DNA of 9,477 nucleotides from an uncultured archaeon (GCA_938082915.1 CALKCG010000077.1:1-9477), one strand, 5' to 3'. Positions 1 through 6,916 are shown, counted from the first letter of the stretch. The notes: generated by a model not told the origin, from the letters alone. Translations and numbers: made by a program.

Positions 1-1
1 G

Positions 2-1018
2 ATGGAGTACGCTGTTGAAACGTATGATTTGACGAAAGTGTTTGAGAATAAGGAGGAGGGCGTTAAGCGGTATGTTAAGGCAGTTGACCATGTAAACATT
101 AAAGTTAAACATGGGGAGTTTTTCGGCCTTCTTGGGCCTAATGGTGCGGGGAAGACGACGCTCATAAAAATGTTGTGTACTATAATACTTCCAACTGAGG
201 GGACGGCTAAGGTAAATGGATACGACATAATTAAGGAACCTAATAAGGTTAGAAGTAGTTTCGGCTGGTTTCACGGTGAAACTGGGGGACGGTCGCTTTA
301 CTGGAGGCTTAACGCTGAAGACAATTTAAAGTTTTACGCATATCTACAGAACGTTCCGAAAGACATAGCTGAGAAAAGGATTAAAGCTCTCATAGAGTTC
401 TTCGAATTGACGAAAGACAGTAAGAAGCTTGTTAAAGACTATTCAACTGGTATGAAGGTTAAAGTTATGCTGGCTAGGGCTCTACTGCATAATCCACCGA
501 TCTTATTCATGGATGAGCCGACGATAGGGCTTGATACGATTAGCGCTGTTGAGACTAGAAGGCTTCTTAAGGCTTTGAATAGCGAGCTTGGGAAAACCAT
601 CGTATTCACAAGCCACAACATGTTTGAAGTTGAACAGTTATGTGAAAGAATAACCATAATGAAGGATGGCAGGGTGATAGCTGATGCTCCCCCTTCGGTT
701 TTAAGGGAGATGCTTAGAGATGTCCATGCTGTTGAAGTGGAGATTAAGGAAGTTGATGAGTTATCGAAGACCATTGAAGCTCTATCCAATCTATCGATTG
801 TCAAGAAGGTTATGGATGCTAAAAATGAATCGTCTAACGTAGTAGTACGTTTACAGGTCGACGACGAGTATGAGGCCATACCGATGATAGCCAGTAAGCT
901 CCACTCATTGGGTGTCAAACTCTCAGCGATACGTAGGTCTGAGCCGACGCTTGAAGATATATTTATCAAACTTACGAGGAGGGAACGTGAAAGTCGAGGA
1001 GTTAATCGAGCTTTTTAA
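2..1018 (+). CDS. ABC-2 type transporter ATP-binding protein
   Basis: This 338-residue protein is the nucleotide-binding subunit of an ABC exporter. It hydrolyses ATP on the cytoplasmic face to drive the membrane partners encoded just downstream. Visible motifs are Walker A GPNGAGKTT (45-53), a divergent signature YSTGM (147-151) in place of LSGGQ, Walker B ILFMDEP (167-173) and the H-loop histidine in TSH (205). Where the Q-loop glutamine is expected the sequence reads FGWFHGETGGRSLYWRL (87-103). The RSLYWRL part recalls the RSFYWRLT stretch of NatA/DrrA-like ABC-2 ATPases. Residues about 240-325 form the C-terminal extension common in this family and end in the typical EPTLEDIFIKL. The ATG at position 2 is the second to fourth base of the window, so an upstream start or promoter cannot be judged. 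The 3' end overlaps the next gene by 32 bases, which suggests translational coupling. Substrate unknown. Confidence 0.93.
   Translation: MEYAVETYDLTKVFENKEEGVKRYVKAVDHVNIKVKHGEFFGLLGPNGAGKTTLIKMLCTIILPTEGTAKVNGYDIIKEPNKVRSSFGWFHGETGGRSLYWRLNAEDNLKFYAYLQNVPKDIAEKRIKALIEFFELTKDSKKLVKDYSTGMKVKVMLARALLHNPPILFMDEPTIGLDTISAVETRRLLKALNSELGKTIVFTSHNMFEVEQLCERITIMKDGRVIADAPPSVLREMLRDVHAVEVEIKEVDELSKTIEALSNLSIVKKVMDAKNESSNVVVRLQVDDEYEAIPMIASKLHSLGVKLSAIRRSEPTLEDIFIKLTRRERESRGVNRAF
977..983 (+). promoter_or_regulatory. Ribosome binding site AGGAGGG for the first permease
   Basis: AGGAGGG lies three bases before the GTG at 987, inside the end of the ATPase gene. It selects 987 over the in-frame ATG at 912, which lies deep in the ATPase gene. 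The N-terminus that follows from 987 (MKVEELIELF) matches that of the second permease (MEVEKLIEII), which supports this start. Confidence 0.7.
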
Positions 1019-1868
1019 GGACGATGAACCACGTTTATCCTCAGAAGTCGTACATGTTTGGGCTGTCTTTTGGGCCAACTTCAAAATATTTCTATCTTAC
1101 AGAACCTGGGTTATAATGGAGACGATAAGCACAGTGGCTTCTATTGCCATGTATTCTTTTATGGGGTTGCAGGTTGACGCTACACGCGTCGCTTTAGCTG
1201 GATATGGGGAAGTCGACTGGTTGCCTTTCGCCTTAGTTGGCGTTGCTACGGCAAATTACTTATGGATGTGTATAAGCAGACTAAGCCATTCGCTTCAACA
1301 TGAAATACGCGAGGGGACTCTTGAGCCTATAATTACTTCATTGATAAATATGAGGTCGTACATAATCGGGCAGTCGATTAGAGGCTTCCTAGTAAGTGGA
1401 TATTTCATGCTTGGTGTGATGGTCGTTGGCATAGGTGTTTTAAGAGCCCCATTGATAATTAACCTTGAAACGATCTTATCGTTTATAGCCGTAATTCTGT
1501 TGATGGTTTTAAGCTATGCGGGTATAAGTATGATGGCGGCTGGACTAATACTCGTATATAAGAAGGGTGATCCACTCACGTTTCTATTTGCGAGTATAAC
1601 CGAGTTCTTGGGCGGGGTGCTATTTCCACTAAAGTACCTTGAAAACTTTCCAATACTCTATGTAATGGCTTGGCTTATGCCGTATACGTACGCCTTAGAT
1701 GCTGCGCGTAAAATCCTACTCAATGGAGCCACTCTGCTTTCGCCAAACGTCCTCCTAAACGTCGCCGTTTTAGTCGTTTATACTGTAATGTTTATCCCAC
1801 TGGGTTTAAGAGTATTCAAATGGGGCATTAACCGCATAAGATGTGAAGGGACCGTTGCGACGTACTAA
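987..1868 (+). CDS. ABC-2 type transporter permease, first of two
   Basis: This is a 293-residue integral membrane subunit of the exporter. It begins with a short charged cytoplasmic segment (1-22), followed by about six hydrophobic segments near residues 41-62, 78-98, 132-152, 161-190, 200-216 and 255-275. The loop around EIREGTLEPI (106-115) has the E-G-T-L/M-E pattern typical of ABC-2 permeases, where the coupling helix meets the ATPase. A late LPxTY-like motif, MPYTYALDAARKIL (231-244), is also typical of the family. The chosen start is GTG 987, preceded by AGGAGGG. A longer reading from ATG 912 would run about 107 bases through the ATPase gene with no ribosome site. The protein resembles the next one along its length, notably at both termini, so the two probably form a heterodimer. 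Substrate not predictable; exporters of this class carry drugs, lipids, polysaccharides or peptides. Confidence 0.88.
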   Translation: MKVEELIELFKDDEPRLSSEVVHVWAVFWANFKIFLSYRTWVIMETISTVASIAMYSFMGLQVDATRVALAGYGEVDWLPFALVGVATANYLWMCISRLSHSLQHEIREGTLEPIITSLINMRSYIIGQSIRGFLVSGYFMLGVMVVGIGVLRAPLIINLETILSFIAVILLMVLSYAGISMMAAGLILVYKKGDPLTFLFASITEFLGGVLFPLKYLENFPILYVMAWLMPYTYALDAARKILLNGATLLSPNVLLNVAVLVVYTVMFIPLGLRVFKWGINRIRCEGTVATY

Positions 1869-1885
1869 GTCTGTGGGTGTGAAGC

Positions 1886-2761
1886 GTGGAGGTTGAAAAA
1901 CTTATCGAGATAATTTCCGAAGAAGCCCCTCAGAGAAAAACAGCGATTTACCGGGTAATTCTATCATTCATCATCAGAGATTTTAAGGTTTGGTGGACGT
2001 ATAAGTTCTGGCTTCTACTCGACGTATCAGGCATGGTCCTCTTCATAGTCACATACTACCTTTTTTCGCTAATCACAACATCCCAGCAGGTTCAAGAAGC
2101 TGGCTACGTGGTCGGCGGCTATTTTACCTTTGCATTAATAGGCATAGCGTTTCAACAATATGTCCACTTTGCAGTTCAAAGTATAAACGAAAGTATAAGG
2201 GAAGAGCAGTGGAACGGGACGATGGAGACCATTCTCTCAACGGCTACAGACTTCAAAGTATTTCTCTTAGGTGAAGTATGCTTCTCGTTTATAGTTTCAT
2301 CAGCTCTCCTCTTAATGTCGCTACTTGTAGGATTCATTCTTGGAGCAAGATTCTACGTAACACTATCGTCAATATCGACGGCAATAATGCTGACCGCACT
2401 TTTAATCGCAAGTCACATGGATATCGGAATATTGAGCGCAGGGGTTATAATGAAGGTTAAACAAGGTAGCCCGGTAACCTGGGCATTTTCATGGTTGAGC
2501 CAACTGGTGTCAGGCGTCTTCTATCCGCTGAAACTCTTACCATGGTATTTAGAGTGGGTTGGAAAAGCATTTCCACTAACGTATTCACTTGACGGTATAC
2601 GATTATGTCTCCAATCTGGGAAAGACTTAACGTCACCAGCAATAATCACTAACATAGTGAGCCTACTCATCTTTATAATCGTAGCAACCCCTATAGCACT
2701 ATACGTATTCAAAATAGGATACGATGCGGCTAGGAGAGATGGATCTCTAGGGCAATACTAA
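1886..2761 (+). CDS. ABC-2 type transporter permease, second of two
   Basis: This 291-residue membrane subunit is paralogous to the preceding permease. It shares the acidic N-terminal segment (MEVEKLIEII), the coupling-loop pattern WNGTMETIL (109-117), the motif FPLTYSLDGIRLCL (229-242) and a C-terminus ending in R-x-D-G-S-L-G-x-Y. Hydrophobic segments lie near 42-64, 76-98, 126-152, 160-190, 197-215 and 252-275. The start is GTG at 1886, 17 bases after the previous stop, with GGGTG at 1875-1879 as a plausible ribosome site. The gene is therefore the third member of one operon. Two related but distinct permeases after one ATPase is a known arrangement for heterodimeric ABC-2 exporters. The gene ends 22 bases from the stop of the convergent DUF362 gene. 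Confidence 0.88.
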   Translation: MEVEKLIEIISEEAPQRKTAIYRVILSFIIRDFKVWWTYKFWLLLDVSGMVLFIVTYYLFSLITTSQQVQEAGYVVGGYFTFALIGIAFQQYVHFAVQSINESIREEQWNGTMETILSTATDFKVFLLGEVCFSFIVSSALLLMSLLVGFILGARFYVTLSSISTAIMLTALLIASHMDIGILSAGVIMKVKQGSPVTWAFSWLSQLVSGVFYPLKLLPWYLEWVGKAFPLTYSLDGIRLCLQSGKDLTSPAIITNIVSLLIFIIVATPIALYVFKIGYDAARRDGSLGQY

Positions 2762-2783
2762 GCTTAGCCGGAGTTTAAAAGCT

Positions 2784-4316
2784 TTATATGTGGACCACAT
2801 AAACGTTCATATAGTCTTCATTTACAGTTGATTGATATCCGGCTCTTCTAATTTCATCCATTGAAAGCCTAAGCCAGTAGCCAAATGACCCGGTTTCAAC
2901 ATTATCCGGGTCCATAGAGCTTAAGCCGCTATAGCCTTTAAACCGTGCAACTTCAAGCAGTATGTATTTTGCAGCCCAGTAGTCTAGAGCAACAGGGTCT
3001 GTACTAGCAGCTATTACGTTGACCCTCGTCGCTACTCCATAAGACGTCCTCGGACCATTGCCCGGTATTGCATTAACCCATATGGCGTCTATTATATTTA
3101 ATACTGGGAACCGTGTTTCAACCATTAGCGTCCCCATTCCACCTGTGCCCACGGTATTATGCATTCTCGCACCAAGCGCAGCCGTTAGTTTATCCGAGCC
3201 GACGCCCATGTAGTGCTTTACGCACGCCGTAACACCATATATGCTGTGGGATTTTAAAACCGGGAAATTGATAACTTTAAGCTTATCGCTGTGGTAGGTT
3301 TTAGCCTCATTATCCCAAATGCCATATTTAAAACTTATGTACGTACCGAAGACGGTCTTAAACTTGGGATAGGAAACCATTATCCCAGTCCTCGGGTTAA
3401 CAGTGGTATTGACAACGTAGCCGTCTTCCATATCGCCTTCAAAGTACTCTCTCACCCTTTTAGTGGTAATGGTATCCCATAGGTATGTGGAAACTTTATA
3501 ACCCATAGCGGCAAAGGAGTCTACAACGTTTTGAATCGACTGTGAAATGTTCTCAGCATTATTCCTACTCCAGTTGAAGCTTCCGCCCGAGCCTGCTGAG
3601 CCATACTGTGCTTGTCCATTATCAGCTACGACTATTTCGCCAATAAATCCATCGGGATGATTCAATATTGCTTGAATAAGAGCTTTAACTAGATCCGTAT
3701 TTGTTCCCCCTCTTTCATCCCACTGACTATTTACCTTTATTATCACAACGTCATTTCTATCGATAAGACCGTTCGGCCCCTTATTTCCACCATAGTCTGA
3801 AGACTTGTAGAATAGTACACCATGCTCAGCCATCAGATTTATCAGAGCGAAAATTCCATCATCATAGCCCCTAGTGCCGTTTACTACGAAAATATCTGAA
3901 GCTGGTTCGAATTTAGTTGTCCTCCCAACGATTTTTAAACCCAACTCCCGCATCTCTCTTCTTCTTACAACTTCATATAGATTCCAGATGGCTATGGATC
4001 CTCCGACGATCACCATCGCAAGTATCACTGGGAGAAGTTTCTTCCAATCGATTTTCCCACGGACTTTTTGATTTATAGTACGAAAGATGGGGAAGATGTA
4101 TATTGATAGCCAAAGGTAGCTATTTGCAGCAGCTATTCTCTGACATGGGTAGACGGCTCTGGAAGGCTTTGTCCCAGTTCTAAAGAGGAACCATAGTAGG
4201 CTGAATAGCCCTATTACAAATGGGCTAAAACTAAGCGTATACAGTTTTTGGGATACTTTGGAAATTTTTCCACGTAATCTTAAAATAGGGTTTTTTATGC
4301 TTATCTTCCGCAACAT
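2784..4316 (-). CDS. Membrane-anchored DUF362 domain protein
   Basis: This 510-residue protein has an N-terminal membrane region and a large soluble DUF362 domain. Hydrophobic segments lie at about 31-46, 64-80 and 93-113. Between the first two is GTKPSRAVYPCQRIAA (48-63), with a single cysteine, which I recall from other membrane-linked DUF362 proteins. The DUF362 part (about 140-510) shows RNDVVIIKVNSQW (187-199), FPVLKSHSIYGVTACVKHYMGV (split here as 351-360 and 361-372) and TDPVALDYWAAKYIL (439-453), all characteristic of the family. No ferredoxin-type CxxCxxC cluster is present, unlike some DUF362 proteins. The biochemical role is unknown, and any redox or iron-sulfur role would be inference. 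The ATG at 4316 follows GGTGA with only three bases between; TTG at 4313 is an alternative. A TATA-like TTTATTA (minus strand, about 4346-4352) would give a near-leaderless transcript. It is convergent with the ABC operon and looks monocistronic. Confidence 0.85.
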   Translation of the reverse strand: MLRKISIKNPILRLRGKISKVSQKLYTLSFSPFVIGLFSLLWFLFRTGTKPSRAVYPCQRIAAANSYLWLSIYIFPIFRTINQKVRGKIDWKKLLPVILAMVIVGGSIAIWNLYEVVRRREMRELGLKIVGRTTKFEPASDIFVVNGTRGYDDGIFALINLMAEHGVLFYKSSDYGGNKGPNGLIDRNDVVIIKVNSQWDERGGTNTDLVKALIQAILNHPDGFIGEIVVADNGQAQYGSAGSGGSFNWSRNNAENISQSIQNVVDSFAAMGYKVSTYLWDTITTKRVREYFEGDMEDGYVVNTTVNPRTGIMVSYPKFKTVFGTYISFKYGIWDNEAKTYHSDKLKVINFPVLKSHSIYGVTACVKHYMGVGSDKLTAALGARMHNTVGTGGMGTLMVETRFPVLNIIDAIWVNAIPGNGPRTSYGVATRVNVIAASTDPVALDYWAAKYILLEVARFKGYSGLSSMDPDNVETGSFGYWLRLSMDEIRRAGYQSTVNEDYMNVYVVHI

Positions 4317-4831
4317 ATGTCACCATTTTTAAGTTGTTCACAATTCTAATAAAGATTTTTACTTTCAATAGACGTTGAGGGAATTTTTATGTAAGTTAAC
4401 GGTTGAAATTAATAAGCTGGTTATGTAATAGGCAAAAATTAAAGTCCAAATTCATTTTCCATCGTAACAGTCTTATATACTAAGTACAGGTGTTTTTGGT
4501 TTTCAAGCGAATTAGGAAACTCCGCCATATTAAAGATGTGAACACTTCTTTATCTTTAATTCTATATGTTGAAGTACTTAACTGGAAAAGCGTTTATGAC
4601 CCAAAGGGGATATGGAGAAGTATAGAAGCTGGGTGCGTATACATCCAGGAGATATGGATGTAACATGGATAAACGTAGTTGCTGCGTTGAAAGAAACTCA
4701 GGAAGTAAGCTGAGGAAAATAAATTATTCTATGCTACTGTGAGTGAACGGAACATAATGGGTAGCATGGTTGAGGTAGTGAAAGACATTCGTACGGAAGT
4801 AGATAAAGCCCCAAAACTTGAAAATAGTACA
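4317..4831. other. 515-base stretch without an intact gene
   Basis: The left part (4317-4480) is AT-rich. It probably holds the minus-strand promoter of the DUF362 gene, a GTTAAC hexamer (4395-4400) and two copies of TTATGTAA (4387-4394 and 4421-4428). A plus-strand TATA-like TTATATAC lies at 4473-4480. From about 4490 onward the plus strand carries three short overlapping reading frames, described separately as a possible decayed gene. I saw no tRNA cloverleaf, no transposon ends and no clear terminator. A small RNA cannot be excluded by eye. Confidence 0.6.
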
Positions 4832-4877
4832 TTAAATTCCCAAGATTACCCCTACGGCGTATCCTCCATGATTATGT
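4490..4877 (+). pseudogene. Possible remnant of a decayed protein gene
   Basis: Three plus-strand frames in succession read like protein rather than noise. The first runs from GTG 4490 to TAA 4661-4663 (57 residues, containing KLRHIKDVNTSLSLILYVEV). The second runs from ATG 4612 to TGA 4711-4713 (33 residues, containing SWVRIHPGDMDVTWINVVAA). The third is open from about 4708 to TGA 4875-4877 (containing LFYATVSERNIMGSMVEVVK) and is in the same frame as the first. The amphipathic, valine- and charge-rich character and the end-to-end order suggest one gene broken by at least two frameshifts. A TATA-like box at 4473-4480 lies just upstream of the first frame. The last frame runs past the stop of the convergent propeller gene at 4832, so that overlap is probably fortuitous. 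I do not recognise the family. It could also be a chance alignment of short open frames, or one or two small real genes. Confidence 0.3.
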
Positions 4878-5745
4878 GAACTGAGCCACTCATAGTCTAC
4901 GTTTCTTAAAATGCGACTTTCCAACCCCTTCAGCTTCCAACAGTAATATCTAGCGGGGTATTCTCGACCTTCAGAGTCCTTATACCATGAACCTATAACT
5001 ACTCGTCCTCCTGCAACTATCGGCTTACAGCAACAGGACATTTGATACTTAGGCTCTGAAACTGCCACAATAGAGCCGTTAAAGTAGTCTATGATGAAAA
5101 GCCTATTCTTTGTGATCTTGAAAAGACCGTTAAATGACGCGGGTAAGTTATTTCTCCCCAAGATTATGAAAACGCCATCCGACGCGGCTCCGCCAGCGTA
5201 ACCCCAAGGATCATCACATTCTCTAGACGCATATCCGAGGTTTATTAGGCTTAGACGCCATAGTTCTACTCCAGTTCCAAGACTAAAACAGTATATAGTT
5301 CCATCGGCTGACCAAACTATTAGACGCCCATCAGGTGTTATAGTCCGTGGTCCACTAGTTAAAGGGTGGTCAGGCAACCAATCGCCATATTTGATTGGTT
5401 CAAACCCCTTCAACCATACTATTTTACCGGTTAAATGATCTACAACTACTACGTCTCTACGACATATGATAGCCATAAGGTTTTCCAAATTTGAGGACAA
5501 GCGTAAGTTGTTGGAGGACTCGGGAGAGTAAGTCTGTGTATTAAGCGTCCATTTAAATCGTAAGTTTCTAAATTCCTCTCAACCGTCGGTTTGCAGACCC
5601 ACAGTAAGCCAGTTTCAGGGTTGACTTTCCAAAACTGGCTTCTAAAGGTTGGAGAAAGCCAGAGGTATCTAAATTTGTATACACCGTGTTCAGCAGGTCC
5701 AACCCCCACCTCTAAACTCCAAAGCCCCTCAATACTTATATTCAA
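4832..5745 (-). pseudogene. PQQ-like beta-propeller protein, frameshifted
   Basis: Two minus-strand frames join into one propeller-like protein of about 304 residues. The first frame starts at TTG 5745 and reads through PETGLLWVCKP and YDLNGRLIHRL to PQIWK, then stops within the next 20 codons. The second frame continues with NLMAIICRRDVVVVDHLTGK, then DGTIYCFSLGTGVELWRLSL and RLFIIDYFNGSIVAV, ending at TAA 4832-4834. The D-x-x-T-G-x-x-x-W pattern repeated about every 40 residues is that of PQQ-like (PQQ_2/YncE-like) propeller blades. Adding one A to the AAAA run (minus strand, 5481-5484) restores a single continuous frame. It is either a recent frameshift mutation or a sequencing or assembly error. 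The rest of the gene is undamaged. No signal peptide is evident, so a cytoplasmic or membrane-peripheral location is possible. A CCC triplet occurs in MSCCCKP. Function unknown; propellers of this kind act as binding scaffolds or enzymes. Confidence 0.7.
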
Positions 5746-5753
5746 CTTTCAAT

Positions 5754-5758
5754 CCTCC
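5754..5758 (-). promoter_or_regulatory. Ribosome binding site GGAGG for the propeller gene
   Basis: On the minus strand GGAGG is followed by eight bases and then TTG at 5745. This supports the unusual TTG start of the propeller gene. No in-frame ATG occurs nearby, and the in-frame GTG at 5760 runs into a stop after two codons. Confidence 0.6.
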
Positions 5759-5797
5759 ACGTTGATTTAAACTAATGTCTTCCCTCAACCCGGTTAT

Positions 5798-5822
5798 GTA
5801 CTTGACTGCTGGAGTCAAGTAC
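5798..5822. repeat. Perfect inverted repeat, 10-bp arms, 5-base loop
   Basis: GTACTTGACT (5798-5807), the loop GCTGG and AGTCAAGTAC (5813-5822) form a perfect inverted repeat. Weaker outer arms TCCCTC (5781-5786) and GAGGGA (5830-5835) flank it. The repeat sits between the regulator's stop (5907) and the propeller gene's start (5745), both on the minus strand. It could be a regulator operator upstream of the propeller gene or a 3' hairpin of the regulator transcript. No run of T follows it directly on the minus strand, so a simple terminator is less likely. The symmetry is certain; its role is inferred. Confidence 0.7.
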
Positions 5823-5888
5823 TATAAGGGAGGGAGAGATTTAACGTTATAGTCTCCGATTCTGGAAAAATGTTAGTTAAACTATGTT

Positions 5889-5902
5889 AACGTAATTACG
5901 TT
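5889..5902. repeat. 14-bp perfect palindrome AACGTAATTACGTT
   Basis: AACGTAATTACGTT reads the same on both strands and lies four bases beyond the TAG stop of the regulator gene (5907-5909). It overlaps the right arm of a GTTAA-N6-TTAAC inverted repeat (5876-5891). On the minus strand the run ATTTTTCC follows at about 5863-5870. The palindrome could belong to a terminator or be a protein-binding site. It is AT-rich, so chance is possible. Confidence 0.45.
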
Positions 5903-5906
5903 TCCT

Positions 5907-6890
5907 CTAGGATACTTTTTCCATGTCTTCTACTGGTACTAGGCAATGTGGAGCATACGTTTCAACAGGTATTCCCATTTCGATTAACAGCGCTGCTGGT
6001 ATGAGACCCCCCACCATAGATATTCCGCACCTATCCATTGATACAGGTACTCCTAGGATAGATTCATTGGGTTTACCTAAGGCTAAAATACCTCCCCAAC
6101 CGCTCTTTTTAAGGTTTTCGATTATTTTAAGCGTCTGATTTTCTGAAACTGCGGGAACCTCCCTCATGTTTGCAGGTATAACCCCGGAGCCTGTTCTTAA
6201 GATACTTACTATCGAAGTCATCCTCCTGTAGACGAATACTTCAAGCGGCGGTACTGTCGTAGAATCGTAAGCTATTAATTCTGTAAACCTTATGGGTTTC
6301 CACTTTATGAATTGAACGAGTCCACCGTATCTTAAGATTAGAGGTATTCCAGAGTGTATGAGAATACCGTCTATTGTTAAATTACAAACAGTCATTACAG
6401 CTATTTTACCCTCTGGAGCAGATATTTCTCTATACTCCTCTTCTCCATCCAGAACTTTAACGTAGGGAGCTGGTAGAAGACCGACGGAATAAAGGTTTTT
6501 AACGGCTTTAATAGCTTCCTCTCTGAAATTTTTATCGACCATAAATACATTAGCCACGACTTCGCCTCTCCCGCTTTCCGGGGAATACGTGACTCTATAG
6601 GCTAGAGAAAGATACCACGTTAAAATAAAGCCTATCCTCTCGTAGGCTAGAGCTCTAGCAAGCTCCTCTAATCCCGATTTGGTGATAGTCCGACCGGCTT
6701 TCTCGTGCCCTTCTACAAGTCCCCTCTCCTCTAAAAGCTTCAAGTGGTACCGTATGGCTCTTTCACTTAATGGAAAACCCCTTCTAGCGAGCTCTTTTCT
6801 CAACAGTGAAGAACCCATGGGTTCACTCTGTTCGCTTAAAATGCGGAGGATCTCTATCTGCTTTCTATGCACTTCTTGGCTGAAATTCAT
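5907..6890 (-). CDS. NrpR-like regulator: winged helix plus one DUF128 domain
   Basis: This is a 327-residue DNA-binding regulator. Residues about 8-72 form a winged helix of the RNase R N-terminal/NrpR type, with LSERAIRYHLKLLEERGLVE (41-60) as recognition helix and wing. Residues about 80-322 match the NrpR (DUF128) domain, including GKIAVMTVCNLTIDGILIHS (161-180), GIPLILRYGGLVQF and a glycine-rich end with GWGGILALG, MVGGLIPAALLIEMGIPVET and CLVPVE. In methanogens NrpR represses nitrogen-fixation and glutamine synthetase genes and responds to 2-oxoglutarate. Those proteins usually carry two DUF128 domains, whereas this one carries one, so it probably dimerises to make the full effector unit. 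No nitrogen gene is visible nearby and no GGAA-N6-TTCC operator was seen, so a different target set is likely. ATG 6890 has no ribosome site; a TATA-like element about 26 bases upstream of about 6898 suggests a near-leaderless mRNA. It is divergent from the hydrolase gene. Confidence 0.85.
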   Translation of the reverse strand: MNFSQEVHRKQIEILRILSEQSEPMGSSLLRKELARRGFPLSERAIRYHLKLLEERGLVEGHEKAGRTITKSGLEELARALAYERIGFILTWYLSLAYRVTYSPESGRGEVVANVFMVDKNFREEAIKAVKNLYSVGLLPAPYVKVLDGEEEYREISAPEGKIAVMTVCNLTIDGILIHSGIPLILRYGGLVQFIKWKPIRFTELIAYDSTTVPPLEVFVYRRMTSIVSILRTGSGVIPANMREVPAVSENQTLKIIENLKKSGWGGILALGKPNESILGVPVSMDRCGISMVGGLIPAALLIEMGIPVETYAPHCLVPVEDMEKVS

Positions 6891-6916
6891 AGGCGACAGT
6901 TAATAGTAGGCCTAAG

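Noticed and set aside
439..969. 176-codon minus-strand open frame inside the ATPase gene
   Set aside because: It is a shadow of the coding strand: serine-rich, with no motif, while the plus strand has clear Walker motifs.
912..986. Longer N-terminus for the first permease starting at ATG 912
   Set aside because: It lies inside the ATPase gene, has no ribosome site, and the N-terminus from GTG 987 matches the second permease and follows AGGAGGG.
2760..2784. Two AAGCTT hexamers as a bidirectional terminator
   Set aside because: Each is self-palindromic, the stem would be only 6 bp with a 13-base loop, and no T-run follows on either strand.
4387..4428. Direct repeat TTATGTAA as part of an insertion-site duplication or CRISPR-like array
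   Set aside because: Only two 8-base copies in AT-rich sequence, with no transposase, no terminal inverted repeats and no further units.
5475..5500. Programmed -1 frameshift in the propeller gene
   Set aside because: The zero-frame codons TGG AAA ACC do not form an X-XXY-YYZ slippery site; the repeat nearby is about 300 bases upstream. A one-base deletion is simpler.
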